Shown: positions 52,563-62,082, numbered from the stretch's first letter. The stretch is 64,000 bases of DNA from MED660 sp002691025 (GCA_002170485.2 NHDZ02000073.1:44014-108013); one strand, 5' to 3'. Notes: generated from the letters alone by a model not told the origin. A program made the numbers and translations.

Positions 52563-53354
52563 TCAGCCGTGCCCACCCACCTCGAGAGAGAGCCGATCGG
52601 CCGCGGCAACCACCTGNGCCGAAAACTGCGCATGTAGCTTNCCCTCGGGCAAGCGGGAAGCCGGNCCNGAGATTGAAATCGCGGCCACCGTCATCCCGGA
52701 TGCATCCCGGACCGGAGCGGCCACACAGTGGAGTCCCTCTTCACATTCGCCGAGATCCAGCGCAAAGCCCGCCCCAGAGACATTCCGCAACTCGTCAAAG
52801 AGCTTTTGGAGGTCAACCAGAGTCGCGGAAGTCCGGCGCTCCAGCACGAAGCCACCCCGAACCTTCTGCCCCATGCCTTCCTGCACGACAACATCCCCAC
52901 AGCCAAGGAGAACCTTCCCCAACGAGGTGCAGTGTGCCGGAAGCCNCTCTCCAGAGCGCAGCGAAGTGACCAGCATCTGATTGGACTGCACGCCATCGAG
53001 ATGGACGACTTCGTGATTTCGAAGAACAGCCAGGTGACATGTCTCTCCAACCTCTGTGCACAACCGCTCAAGGATAGGTCGCGCACGCCTCATCAGATCA
53101 TCGTGNCCTGAGAANGANCGNCCCANNTCAAGGCAGCGNACNCCNAGNCGGTAGAGNTCNTTGTCATGACTCTGTTCGATGTATCCGTGNCCTTCCANNG
53201 TGGCNAGAAGTCGGAANACATTGTTTTTATGGAGTCTGAGNCGCCGCGANAGCTCACTGACTCCCAGCTCNTCCTCCCCACNGAAGGCCTCCANCATATG
53301 GAGGGCATTGCTTACGGTCTGAATCGTGTAATCGCTCTTCGGTTTGGATGCCAT
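52563..53354 (-). CDS. IclR-family transcriptional regulator
   Basis: The 263-residue protein starts with an IclR winged helix (YTIQTVSNALHM... LGVSE.S), heavily interrupted by N bases, and has the clear ligand-binding domain GETCHLAVLRNHEVVHLDGV, LPAHCTSLGKVLLG and GECEEGLHCVAAPVRDASGM. Its effector is unknown. It precedes the acyl-CoA dehydrogenase gene on the same strand, so the likely target is that operon or itself. The N cluster at about 53106-53292 covers most of the DNA-binding domain. Confidence 0.88.
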   Translation of the reverse strand: MASKPKSDYTIQTVSNALHMXEAFXGEXELGVSEXSRXLRLHKNNXFRLXAXXEXHGYIEQSHDXXLYXXXXRCLXXXXXFSXHDDLMRRARPILERLCTEVGETCHLAVLRNHEVVHLDGVQSNQMLVTSLRSGEXLPAHCTSLGKVLLGCGDVVVQEGMGQKVRGGFVLERRTSATLVDLQKLFDELRNVSGAGFALDLGECEEGLHCVAAPVRDASGMTVAAISIXXPASRLPEXKLHAQFSXQVVAAADRLSLEVGGHG

Positions 53355-54107
53355 GAATGAGCTCTCGTTCGATCTCTGAAAAATTATTTGGTGTGTGGCT
53401 GGAGAGGCCGATCTGCCTAAGAACCCGATTCAAATAGGAAAAATCCTATCCGCATGTCGTTCTTGATCGCTTTTCGGCTGCCCCTCCCACGACGCCCGAT
53501 CCCCCCACGGCATCGGTNACGTCAGATCTGTTCGCGCATCTTCACTGGGTCTGNTCAAAATNCTCTTCGTCGAATTTCAGACTCTTGCCAATCCGGAGCT
53601 CTTCTTGCCGCGATGACCGCAGAACAAAGAACGCCTGACCCTTCGTCTCTTCTATCCGAATTACGAATTACGATTGCCCCGAACGATCCGTTCCTGNCTT
53701 CGCCCGGGAAAACACGGGCTTTTGAAGCACGGAACATCTCTCAAGCGGGCGGCGGAATCCATTGGCCGTAGGGAGCGAAGTACCAGAAGCAGCGGGGAAG
53801 AGCGCATCTCCCCGTACGGATTCTCGAATTCGGAATCAACTCAATCAAAATGNAGCTGAAAAAACACGTGATTGAACGGACTCGAAAGGCCTGGGGAGAA
53901 CTAATTCTTAACNCAGTGCTGGGAGAGGTGTCAACGACTCTGAGGCCGACAGGGGCAGGAAAATCAATCTATCACAATAATGTGTATTCGAAGTTCGGCG
54001 CAGTCCAGCGCACCCGAACAACTTTTTGCTCCGCCTACGAGGACGTATTTTTTTTGGCNCCNCACCACTTCCCNAACTGGAGTCCGCACCCGCCGGGACC
54101 GCGAACC
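53355..54107. other. Intergenic region between lspA and IclR gene
   Basis: About 750 bp without a recognisable gene. Several short frames exist, but none has gene-like codon use, a ribosome site or family motifs. It holds the IclR candidate operator, an 8-base T run near 54048-54055 and six N bases. No tRNA or terminator was found. Confidence 0.45.
53434..53449. promoter_or_regulatory. Inverted repeat upstream of IclR gene (candidate operator)
   Basis: ATAGGA-AAAA-TCCTAT is a perfect 6-bp inverted repeat with a 4-base spacer, about 80 bp upstream of the IclR start codon. AT-rich dyads of this size are typical of IclR-type operators, so autoregulation is plausible but unproven. Confidence 0.35.
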
Positions 54108-54653
54108 CTAGTCTTCAGGCGGCTGGATTGTCGCCGCGCGCTCGCGCCCTTCATGGACCCAGAGTTCCAGCAACAAAATGATACCCCCGACCACGATGCA
54201 AAAATCTGCAGGGTTGAAAACAGGGGCGTATTCACCCAGCTCGGCGGGGAAGGGCATGCGGAAGAGATCCAGCGAAGCCCCCAGCCGGAAGCGGTCTACC
54301 AGGTTGGAGGCAGCCCCTCCGACAAAAAGGCCCAGGGCCGCGGAGCTGAGCCACTCCCCTGGGGCCAAGCTGCGAAAGATCAACCACGCCAGAGCCAGGG
54401 CCAGCAAGAAGACCAGGCTGAAGAGAACCATACGAAGAGGCTCCGGCCAGCCAANCGTCCAACCAAACAAGGCGCTGGAGTTCTCCGCGTAGCTGAGGAG
54501 GACAAGAGCGTGCCCCTCGCNTTCCCCCGCGAAAGAGGAGGCGCGCTCCTCCACCCACAGCTTGACGGACTGGTCGAGAAGGCAGGCTGAAAGAAAGGCG
54601 AACACCAACGCAAAGCCTTTGCCTCCGACCTCCTCCTCTTGGGGTTCAGACAT
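54108..54653 (-). CDS. lspA: Lipoprotein signal peptidase LspA
   Basis: LspA cleaves the signal peptide of diacylated prolipoproteins in the inner membrane. The 181-residue protein has four membrane segments and the active-site motifs YAENSSALFGW, GGAASNLVDRFRLGASLDLF (Asp of NxxDR) and FNPADFCIVVGG (second catalytic Asp). The C-terminal tail is slightly longer than usual. Start ATG overlaps the stop of the upstream lipoprotein gene by one base. Confidence 0.93.
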   Translation of the reverse strand: MSEPQEEEVGGKGFALVFAFLSACLLDQSVKLWVEERASSFAGEXEGHALVLLSYAENSSALFGWTXGWPEPLRMVLFSLVFLLALALAWLIFRSLAPGEWLSSAALGLFVGGAASNLVDRFRLGASLDLFRMPFPAELGEYAPVFNPADFCIVVGGIILLLELWVHEGRERAATIQPPED

Positions 54654-55222
54654 CAGAGCAACTCGTCGGCCTCAAGCTGGTCGTCGCCCCACACACCTGG
54701 AGCCAACTCCTGAGCGCGCTCGAGGTAAAGGGTGGCGTCCGCCGAACGGCCCTCCAAAACAAAGGCCGATCCGCGAAGGCCCAATAGGTGAACACCCACG
54801 CGGGGTTCTCGCAGACCCTGGGCTTCAAAAAGAGCGGCGGACTGATCCAAAAGTGAATTCACTCGGCTCACATCACCCTGCTGGACGTAATACCGCGCCA
54901 GAACCAGATACGCCCAGGGGTTGGTGGCGTCCACCTGGATGGCGCGCTCATAGGAGGCTCGAGCGGCCGGATAGGCCGCCCGGTCATCGGATTCCAGGCC
55001 CTGGACAACCAAACGCATGGACGCTTTTCGAGCCGGGTCACCCTGATCCAGGAAATCCGAGGCCTTATAGGGTTTCACGGGGGCAGGCGGAGGCGCCGGT
55101 GTCTGGCATCCGGCCTGCAGGAAAACCAACCCCAAAGCCAATAGGATCCAAAAAAGTACGTATCGCCACGAGGAAAGTCCTCGAACGGACCTCGGGTTTC
55201 GCGTCTGAGCACCGCCGTCCAT
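54653..55222 (-). CDS. TPR lipoprotein next to PBP1B (possible LpoP-like activator)
   Basis: The 189-residue protein has a signal peptide with lipobox LQAGC (Cys about residue 39) and a Pro-rich spacer (QTPAPPPAPVKPYK). The rest forms TPR repeats (AAYPAARASYERAIQVDATN, ALFEAQGLREPRVGVHLLGL, GRSADATLYLERAQELAPG). It lies 24 bp after mrcB and just before lspA. In Pseudomonas, the TPR lipoprotein LpoP, encoded beside mrcB, activates PBP1b from the outer membrane. The same layout here suggests the same role, but general TPR lipoproteins are common, so the assignment is inference. Confidence 0.75.
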   Translation of the reverse strand: MDGGAQTRNPRSVRGLSSWRYVLFWILLALGLVFLQAGCQTPAPPPAPVKPYKASDFLDQGDPARKASMRLVVQGLESDDRAAYPAARASYERAIQVDATNPWAYLVLARYYVQQGDVSRVNSLLDQSAALFEAQGLREPRVGVHLLGLRGSAFVLEGRSADATLYLERAQELAPGVWGDDQLEADELL

Positions 55223-55245
55223 CCTGAAGGCTCCCCCCCNCGCGG

Positions 55246-57660
55246 CTAACCGCCAAATAGACGTCCCAGAGTACGGCGAAAGAACCCGGGTTGCTCGTCG
55301 GAGCTTTGAGACTCAGGACAGGTCCGCACTGGCGCTGTGCCACGGATGAAGATTTCGTCTTGCTTACGAGGACAGCCGGCCAGCGCACGCGCCCCGCTCA
55401 ACGGATCCACCGNGACCACTTCCACCGANCTCGGTCTGGGGAAAAGTCCACGCACCTGTTTACCGAGAACTTGCATCATGAAGTCCGTCCAGATGGGGAG
55501 AGCGCCTGCGCTGCTTGGCAAGCCCACGGGGGCAGGCTCATCGAACCCCACCCACACCACAGCGACCAACTCCGGAGTGAAGCCCACAAACCACAAATCG
55601 TGCTCTTCGTCGGTGGTGCCCGTCTTGCCCGCAATCGGTCCCCGCATGCCCGCCCGGCGGACGCGAGCGGCCGTGCCTCTGTCGACCACACCCTCAAGCA
55701 ANGAAACCGCCAGGTAGGCGGCGGCAGGGTCAAGCACACGCTCGGAGCCTTCGAGAGGCCGTATCTCTCGGACCACACCGTCGGCCTCCACCAGGTCGAC
55801 GAATGTNCGGGGTGTGGGCTTTCGGCCTCCATTGGCCAGCGTCGAATACGCGACNGCCACTTCCAGCGGAGCGACCTCGGCGGTGCCCAGCGCCAAGCTC
55901 GGCACTTCGGGAAGCGGGCTCGTGAGGCCCAGCTTTTGCGCGGTCTGCGCCACACGCGGGATCCCCACATGCTGAGCCAATCGGGCGGCCGGAACATTCA
56001 AAGAGCGCTCGAGTGCCTCGCGAACCCCGACCGTGCCTCGAAACTCGTGATCATAATTCTGCGGCGCCCAGGGCTCCTCGCTCTCGGGCGTCGGNATTTC
56101 TAGAGGCGTGTCCTCCAAGGTGTCGGCCAGGGTCAGCAAGGGACCGTGGGCCGGGTCTAGAGCCGCCACATAGACGAAGGGCTTGAAGATGCTGCCCACC
56201 GGACGCCGCGCCTGGATGCACCGGNTCCACTGACTCCCGCCGTAATTCCGCCCACCCACCAAGGCGAGAATTTCGCCGGTCTGGGGTCGCATCGCGATCA
56301 AGCAGCCCTGCAGGCCCGAAATCTCTCGACCGGCAGCCGAGGAGCGCGACTCAATCCGGTCNAGGCCGGCTCGCAGCGCTTTCACGGCGGCCCGCTGGAC
56401 CCGCGGCTCCAAGGTCGAATAGATCCTGAGGCCATCGGTTGAAAGCACCGCCTCGTCATAGACCGAAGGCAATTGATGGCTCAGGGCGTCAAGGAAATAG
56501 CGAACGTCGCCCGAATCGGCGCTCACTGAAGAAACCCGGAGCGGGTCCTCGCGAGCCGCCTGGTACACCTCCCAACCGATGCGCTCCTGCTCGAACATGA
56601 GCTCCAACACCATATTGCGACGCGCCACGGCCTTCTCGGGCCGTTTGAAGGGAGAAATCCCATTCGGGCTCTGGATGATGGCCGCCAAGAGAGCTGATTC
56701 CGAGGCCGTCAGCGAGGGAGCCGACTTGCCGAAATAAAGCCGCGCCGCCTCACCGACGCCATGGACCTGGATCGGNCCGCGCTGACCCAGNTAGATTTCA
56801 TTCAAATAGGCTTCCAGGATTTCGGGCTTCGAGTAACGCGCCTCGATGATGAGAGCCATGACGGCCTCGCGAAGCTTGCGCTCAAACGTCCGTTCCGGAG
56901 TCAAAAAGAAGTTCTTCACGAGTTGTTGCGTGAGAGTGCTGGCCCCTTGTCGGATCTGGCCCGCTCGCAAGTTCGCCAACAACGCCCCGACAACACGACG
57001 CAAATCGATACCGTGGTGCTCTTCGAAGCGCTTGTCTTCCACCGCATAGACGGCCGCCACGAGGTGAGGGGGAAGCTCCTCCAAGGTCACCAGGTCGCGC
57101 TGCTCTCGGTCCTGTCCCAGGAACGCACTCACCGGTTCGGGCTCGAGCACCACCACATCGACGGGGTTGCCCGTTCGCGAATCCAGGATGTCCGAGATCT
57201 CGCCGCCGCTGAGCCGGAACTCGAGCTCTCTTGCGGGCTCGGGGCGAAGTGGGTGATCGAAAGCCCGGAGATGGATTCTCAACCGACCGGGCGCCCAGAC
57301 GTATCGACCCGGGCGAAGGCGGCCCCCCTCTGGCTGCTCCCGATAACCGGACCGGATCAGCCAACCGGCCAGATCCACGCGCTGCCAATCCGTCCCGGGA
57401 TAGACGACCTGAGGGGCCGAAAAGACCTTGGAGGGGACATCAAAGCGTCGGCCCTCAAAGCGTGACACCACAAGCCGGTCTTGCTCCAGAATCCAGCGCG
57501 CACCCCATAAGCCCGCAAAAAAGCCCAGAAAGAGGCTCGCGAAAGCCAGAAAGCGGAAAACGCCTCGCCGCTTACGTCGNGGCTCNTCTTCTGTACGCCG
57601 TTTCGGACGCTCCGGGGCTCCTTTTCTGCCACCCCTTTTTGCCTTGGACCGGCTGGCCAC
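55246..57660 (-). CDS. mrcB: Bifunctional PBP1B-type transglycosylase/transpeptidase
   Basis: The class A penicillin-binding protein polymerises and cross-links peptidoglycan. The 804-residue protein has a basic cytoplasmic start, one transmembrane helix (FLAFASLFLGFFAGLWGARW), a UB2H-like domain (PSKVFSAPQVVYPGTDWQRV), the transglycosylase motifs AVEDKRFEEHHGID and RQGASTLTQQLVKN, and the transpeptidase motifs with active Ser in PVGSIFKPFVY, then AGKTGTTDEEHDL. The UB2H region marks PBP1B. The following TPR lipoprotein may be its activator. Nine or more N bases occur without breaking the frame. Confidence 0.92.
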   Translation of the reverse strand: MASRSKAKRGGRKGAPERPKRRTEXEXRRKRRGVFRFLAFASLFLGFFAGLWGARWILEQDRLVVSRFEGRRFDVPSKVFSAPQVVYPGTDWQRVDLAGWLIRSGYREQPEGGRLRPGRYVWAPGRLRIHLRAFDHPLRPEPARELEFRLSGGEISDILDSRTGNPVDVVVLEPEPVSAFLGQDREQRDLVTLEELPPHLVAAVYAVEDKRFEEHHGIDLRRVVGALLANLRAGQIRQGASTLTQQLVKNFFLTPERTFERKLREAVMALIIEARYSKPEILEAYLNEIXLGQRXPIQVHGVGEAARLYFGKSAPSLTASESALLAAIIQSPNGISPFKRPEKAVARRNMVLELMFEQERIGWEVYQAAREDPLRVSSVSADSGDVRYFLDALSHQLPSVYDEAVLSTDGLRIYSTLEPRVQRAAVKALRAGXDRIESRSSAAGREISGLQGCLIAMRPQTGEILALVGGRNYGGSQWXRCIQARRPVGSIFKPFVYVAALDPAHGPLLTLADTLEDTPLEXPTPESEEPWAPQNYDHEFRGTVGVREALERSLNVPAARLAQHVGIPRVAQTAQKLGLTSPLPEVPSLALGTAEVAPLEVXVAYSTLANGGRKPTPXTFVDLVEADGVVREIRPLEGSERVLDPAAAYLAVXLLEGVVDRGTAARVRRAGMRGPIAGKTGTTDEEHDLWFVGFTPELVAVVWVGFDEPAPVGLPSSAGALPIWTDFMMQVLGKQVRGLFPRPXSVEVVXVDPLSGARALAGCPRKQDEIFIRGTAPVRTCPESQSSDEQPGFFRRTLGRLFGG

Positions 57661-57830
57661 TCCTCACCCCCACCCTCACAACCCACTCAAGCCCTTTGAC
57701 TCTTTCCNNGCCGAGATGGTTCGCCGCCGAACGTCACTTGCGGTGGTCTCTGAGAGAGCCACTCTTCTTTCACACGAGAAGATATCGCTGAAACTTGTAG
57801 AACCCACGCGAAACAGCGAGATTACCAGTC

Positions 57831-59270
57831 ATGACAACCAAGAAAACAAGTACTNCCGGATCGGGCAAACTCTGGGGCGGCCGATTCGATGGTGCCACCG
57901 ACCCCACGGTGGAGCGCTTCAGCGCCTCAGTGCATTTTGATCGGGCCCTGGCTCAATACGATATCCGGGGATCCATCGCACACGCGAGAATGCTCGCAGA
58001 CACGGGCCTCATCCCCCAGTCTGACGCAGACGCCCTGGTGGACGGACTCCGTGCCATTGGAAACCAGATCGAAAGAGACGAGTTTGTTTTCGATCCGGCC
58101 CTTGAAGATATCCACATGAACATCGAAGCCCGGCTCCATGAGGAGATCGGGCCGGTGGCAGGCCGCCTTCACACCGGTCGATCGCGAAATGATCAGGTCG
58201 CCACCGACCTGGCCCTCTACCTCAAAGACGCCTGCCGGGCCGCCCAGCTTGGACTCCTTGAGCTGCAACAGATCCTGGTCGAACGCGCCGCGGAACACAT
58301 CGACACCATTCTGCCTGGCTACACCCACTTGCAAAGAGCCCAACCTGTNCGGTTGGCCCATCACTGGCTTGCNTTCGTCGAGGTCCTCGGACGCGACCGA
58401 CACCGCTTTTCCGATGCGCGGGCCCGGTTGAGCCACTGTCCTCTTGGGGCCGGGGCCATTGCGGGATCCACGCTGCCTTTGGATCGAGAACACACTGCCA
58501 AGGCCCTGGGTTTCTCCGCCCCCACCGCCAACAGCATGGACACGGTCTCCTCGCGCGACATCGCTCTGGAAGTCATGGCCGACACCGCCATCTGCATGAT
58601 CAACCTCTCGCGCATGGCCGAAGAGTGGGTGATCTGGTCCAGCAGCGAGTTCGGCTTCATGGAACTGGCCGATGCCTACTCGACGGGCTCGAGCCTGATG
58701 CCCCAGAAGAAGAACCCGGATGTGCCGGAACTCGTGCGGGGCAAGTCGGGCCGGGCGGTCGGGAATCTCGTCTCCTTGCTGACCACCATGAAGGGACTTC
58801 CGCTCTCCTACAACCGCGATATGCAGGAGGATAAGGAACCCCTCTTTGACTCGGTCTCGACCCTGCGAGACTCCATTGAAGTCATGAGCGGGGCGCTGGC
58901 CACAGCTCGAATCAATCACGAAACCATGTCCGAAGCCGCCCAGGACCCGATGCTCCTGGCCACCGATCTCGCGGAAACCCTGGTTCGAGAAGGCGTCCCC
59001 TTCCGTGAGGCCCATGAAGTGGTGGGCCGGATCGTGGCGCACTGCGTCGGCACCGGGAGCGACCTGCGAAGCCTCTCCGAAAGCGAACTCCAGGGCTTCC
59101 ACTCNGCGTTCCCAAGCGATGCGGGAACCCTGCTCGACCTCGAACGAAGTTTCTCGGAGCGAAAACTCGTGGGCGGCACCGCCAAGAACCGAGTGGAGAG
59201 CGCTTTGACCCAAGCCCGAGCCGAGCTCGAAGCGGCGCGGGCCGAGCTTGAGGCCGAGGCGGGACCATGA
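57831..59270 (+). CDS. argH: Argininosuccinate lyase
   Basis: ArgH splits argininosuccinate to arginine and fumarate, the last step of arginine synthesis. The 479-residue protein has the fumarase/ASL signatures GKLWGGRFDG, TGRSRNDQVATDLALYLKD, and the substrate loop GSSLMPQKKNPDVPELVRG. Start ATG 57831. The stop overlaps the lptM start by 4 bp. argH-lptM-dapF is a common gene order. Confidence 0.96.
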   Translation: MTTKKTSTXGSGKLWGGRFDGATDPTVERFSASVHFDRALAQYDIRGSIAHARMLADTGLIPQSDADALVDGLRAIGNQIERDEFVFDPALEDIHMNIEARLHEEIGPVAGRLHTGRSRNDQVATDLALYLKDACRAAQLGLLELQQILVERAAEHIDTILPGYTHLQRAQPXRLAHHWLXFVEVLGRDRHRFSDARARLSHCPLGAGAIAGSTLPLDREHTAKALGFSAPTANSMDTVSSRDIALEVMADTAICMINLSRMAEEWVIWSSSEFGFMELADAYSTGSSLMPQKKNPDVPELVRGKSGRAVGNLVSLLTTMKGLPLSYNRDMQEDKEPLFDSVSTLRDSIEVMSGALATARINHETMSEAAQDPMLLATDLAETLVREGVPFREAHEVVGRIVAHCVGTGSDLRSLSESELQGFHXAFPSDAGTLLDLERSFSERKLVGGTAKNRVESALTQARAELEAARAELEAEAGP

Positions 59271-59461
59271 TCCGAGGCCGGCTCGCCACCGCCGTATTCT
59301 CGCTGGCGTTGGTGGTTCAGACGAGCAGTTCCGGCTGTGGGCGCTACGGTCCACCGCTCCGGGGCCCCGCGCCGGAAACGGCGCCTCCCGTACAAGTCCA
59401 GGGNGAANACCCGGAAGCCGAACCGCAACCCAAGCCAACCCAACGAGACACCAAACCATGA
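59267..59461 (+). CDS. Small lipoprotein LptM/YifL-like
   Basis: The 64-residue protein has a signal peptide and lipobox-type end QTSSSGC, and the mature N-terminus CGRYGPPLRGP resembles the CGxKGPL start of LptM (YifL), which helps assemble the outer membrane LPS translocon LptDE. The rest is Pro/Glu-rich. It overlaps argH at the start and dapF at the end (ATGA both), matching the usual place of lptM-type genes before dapF. The residue before Cys is Gly, preceded by Ser residues, acceptable for a lipobox. Two N bases lie within. Confidence 0.75.
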   Translation: MIRGRLATAVFSLALVVQTSSSGCGRYGPPLRGPAPETAPPVQVQXEXPEAEPQPKPTQRDTKP

Positions 59462-60348
59462 GCGACCCTCACCGAACCATCCCCTTCACCAAGATGCACG
59501 GAGCNGGCAACGATTTCGTTGTGCTCGACGGTCTGCGTGAAGAGTTGCCCCAGGACCTGCGCGCGCTTTCTCAGCGCATGGCGGATCGCAACCTCGGCAT
59601 CGGGTGCGACCAGATCCTGGTCGTGCGTGAGTCCGGGCTCGCAGACTTCCGCATGGAGATCTTCAACCCCGATGGCAGCCAGGTTGAGATGTGTGCCAAC
59701 GGGATCCGGGCCTTCTACAAGTATCTGCGAGACGCCGGGCATACAGAAGCGGAAGAACTCGGCGTGGAAACCCTCTCCGGCGTGGTACGGCCCCGTTGGG
59801 CCGGAAACGATCGAGTGAGGGTCGATATGGCGCTGCCCATCCTGGCCCCGGCCAAGATTCCGACTCAACTCGGCGACGGTGACGGCCCCGTGTTGGATGT
59901 AGAGCTGGACGTCCCGGCGGCGCTCTCCCNCGATGGAAGTGGCACCGTGACCNTATCCTCGATCTCCATGGGAAACCCACACGCCATCATTGAAGTAGCC
60001 GATGTCGACCAGGCGCCCGTGGCTGAACTCGGAGCCCACGTAGAAAANCACGCGGCTTTCCCCAACCGGGTCAATGTGGAGTTCATTCACGTGGAGACAC
60101 GCAACCGGATCCGGCAAAGAACCTGGGAAAGAGGAACCGGTGAGACACTGGCCTGCGGGAGCGGTGCGTGCGCGGTGGCGGTGAGCACCATGCTGCGCGG
60201 CGTGGTAGATCGTAGCGTCGTGGTCGAACTCCGCGGCGGTGNACTTGAAATCGAGTGGGCCGACAATGACGCCCATGTCTTCATGACCGGACCCGCCGCC
60301 GAGGTCTTCACGGGGGAATTTCCCGTGACGGACCCGCGGGACCAATAG
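59458..60348 (+). CDS. dapF: Diaminopimelate epimerase DapF
   Basis: DapF interconverts LL- and meso-diaminopimelate for lysine and peptidoglycan. The 296-residue protein has both catalytic Cys sites: MCANGIRAFYKYL (the usual Gly after Cys is Ala) and TLACGSGACAVAV, plus the start FTKMHGxGNDFVVLDG and ISMGNPHAIIEV. The frame is open to 59248, but ATG 59458 begins the conserved protein and overlaps the lptM stop. Confidence 0.95.
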   Translation: MSDPHRTIPFTKMHGXGNDFVVLDGLREELPQDLRALSQRMADRNLGIGCDQILVVRESGLADFRMEIFNPDGSQVEMCANGIRAFYKYLRDAGHTEAEELGVETLSGVVRPRWAGNDRVRVDMALPILAPAKIPTQLGDGDGPVLDVELDVPAALSXDGSGTVTXSSISMGNPHAIIEVADVDQAPVAELGAHVEXHAAFPNRVNVEFIHVETRNRIRQRTWERGTGETLACGSGACAVAVSTMLRGVVDRSVVVELRGGXLEIEWADNDAHVFMTGPAAEVFTGEFPVTDPRDQ

Positions 60349-60363
60349 CGAAGGACAGGCCAT

Positions 60364-61239
60364 ATGTTCGAGGGAATCCTCACCGCTCTGATNACACCGT
60401 TTCGGGACGGCCAAATTGACGAACCCGCCCTTCGCGATCTGGTGGAGCGCCANGTGGAAGCCGGCGCGAGCGGAGTCGTCCCCTGTGGGTCCACGGGGGA
60501 ATCCGCGACCCTGTCCCACGAAGAGCATCGTCGTGTCATCGACATCGTGATTGAGGCCGCCNCAGGCCGGATCCAGGTCATGGCCGGCACGGGNTCCAAC
60601 TCCACNCAAGAGGCCATNGANCTGACCGCGCACGCCCGCGATGCCGGGGCTGATGGCGCGCTTCTTCTCTCCCCCTATTACAACAAGCCCACCCAGGAAG
60701 GCATCCACCACCACTACGCCGAGGTCGCCAANCAAACGGGATTCCCCCTGGTGATCTACAACATTCCCGGACGAACCGCGTCGAATATCGCGCCGGAAAC
60801 CNTCGCGCGCCTGGCGGAGTTGCCGGAAATCGTTGGCATCAAAGAAGCCTGTGGAGACCTCGACCAGATCGCTCATGTGGTGGCCCTGTGCCCCGACTCG
60901 TTCCGGGTCCTGTCGGGCGACGACGCCCTCACCCTGCCTCTGCTTTCGGTGGGAGGTCACGGGTGTATCTCGACCACCGGNAACCTGGTCCCCGNAAAAA
61001 TGGTGGCACTCGATCAGGCCTGGCGGANCGGCGACACGGCGCTGGCCCTCACGCTCCATCAGGAAATGATGCCTCTCTTCGACATTCTCTTTTGTGAAAC
61101 CAACCCGATTCCCATCAAAGCCGCCCTGGCGTTGATGGGCTGGGCGAGCGACGAGATCCGATTGCCNCTGACGCCGCTTACGNCCCCNAACCGAAACCGT
61201 CTNGAAGGGGTCCTCAAGGAAACAGGAGTCCTCTCATGA
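60364..61239 (+). CDS. dapA: 4-hydroxy-tetrahydrodipicolinate synthase DapA
   Basis: DapA condenses pyruvate and aspartate semialdehyde. The 291-residue TIM barrel has GVVPCGSTGESATLSHEEHR, LLLSPYYNKPTQEGIHHHYA, the catalytic Tyr in LVIYNIPGRTASNIAPET, and the Schiff-base lysine in EIVGIKEACGDL. Start ATG 60364 with AAGGA upstream, 15 bp after dapF. The stop overlaps dapB by 4 bp. About a dozen N bases occur, mostly at third codon positions. Confidence 0.95.
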   Translation: MFEGILTALXTPFRDGQIDEPALRDLVERXVEAGASGVVPCGSTGESATLSHEEHRRVIDIVIEAAXGRIQVMAGTXSNSXQEAXXLTAHARDAGADGALLLSPYYNKPTQEGIHHHYAEVAXQTGFPLVIYNIPGRTASNIAPETXARLAELPEIVGIKEACGDLDQIAHVVALCPDSFRVLSGDDALTLPLLSVGGHGCISTTXNLVPXKMVALDQAWRXGDTALALTLHQEMMPLFDILFCETNPIPIKAALALMGWASDEIRLXLTPLTXXNRNRXEGVLKETGVLS

Positions 61240-62042
61240 GCGGAAGAAAGGTGCTGGTGGTCGGCGCCTGCGGCCGCATGGGTGAGCAGGTCAGGAAATG
61301 GGTCGANGCACATCCGTCCCTCTCTCTCGGAGCGGCTCTGGAAGCGTCCNACCATCCGGCGATGGGGGAAACCATCGCTCCGGGTGTCACGCTGTGCTCT
61401 GACATCGACGACGTAATCGGCGACGCCGATGTGGTGATCGACTTTACGGTACCCGACGCCACTGTGAAGAATCTCCAGTCGGCCGCCCGGGCCGGTGTCG
61501 CCTACGTGACCGGCACCACCGGACTCTCCGAGGAACAAAAAGCAGAGATCCACCGGCTCTCAAACGAAACGCCCATCATCCACGCCCCGAACTTCTCACT
61601 CTCGGTGAACGTCCTGGGCTGGCTGGCCCGTGAAGCCGCTCGCAAACTTGGATCCGAATTCGACGCCGAACTCTTCGAAATCCATCACAGTGCCAAAAGA
61701 GATGCACCCAGCGGNACGGCCCTCTTCCTGGCCGAAGCCGTGGCCGAGGGCCGCGATCAATCCCTCCACGACCACGTCATCCTTGAGCGGGCGGGCGAGA
61801 CCGGNCCGCGTCCCGAAGCCGCCATCGGAATCCAGACCCTTCGAGGCGGCGACAACCCGGGCGAGCACACTCTTTACTTTGTCGGCACCGGCGAACGCGT
61901 GGAACTCACCCACCGCTCAGCGACCCGCGACCACTTCGCCAAAGGGGCCGTGCAATGCGCCGACTGGCTGATCGGGAANGCTCCAGGCCTTTATCCGATC
62001 GAAACCGTGTACGGGCTCGAATANCAAGAACTTCTCGCCTNG
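61236..62042 (+). CDS. dapB: 4-hydroxy-tetrahydrodipicolinate reductase DapB
   Basis: DapB reduces hydroxytetrahydrodipicolinate with NAD(P)H. The protein has the Rossmann motif VLVVGACGRMGEQVRKWV, TGTTGLSEEQ, the catalytic His motif ELFEIHHSAKRDAPSGT (N masks one residue) and a C-terminal LYFVGTGERVELTHRSATRD. The codon at 62040-62042 is TNG; if N is A it is the stop TAG, giving 268 residues, the normal length. Without this stop the frame runs on to 62204 through antisense of glnB with Arg/Pro-rich sequence, so TAG is strongly preferred. Confidence 0.9.
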
Positions 62043-62082
62043 GCGGCCCGTGTCCGCTCAAGGGAAGCCATCTCCGTTNAGG

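Noticed and set aside
58916..59443. Long minus-strand frames across argH and dapF (up to 571 codons)
   Set aside because: Antisense shadows of GC-rich genes; the plus-strand products are clear enzymes.
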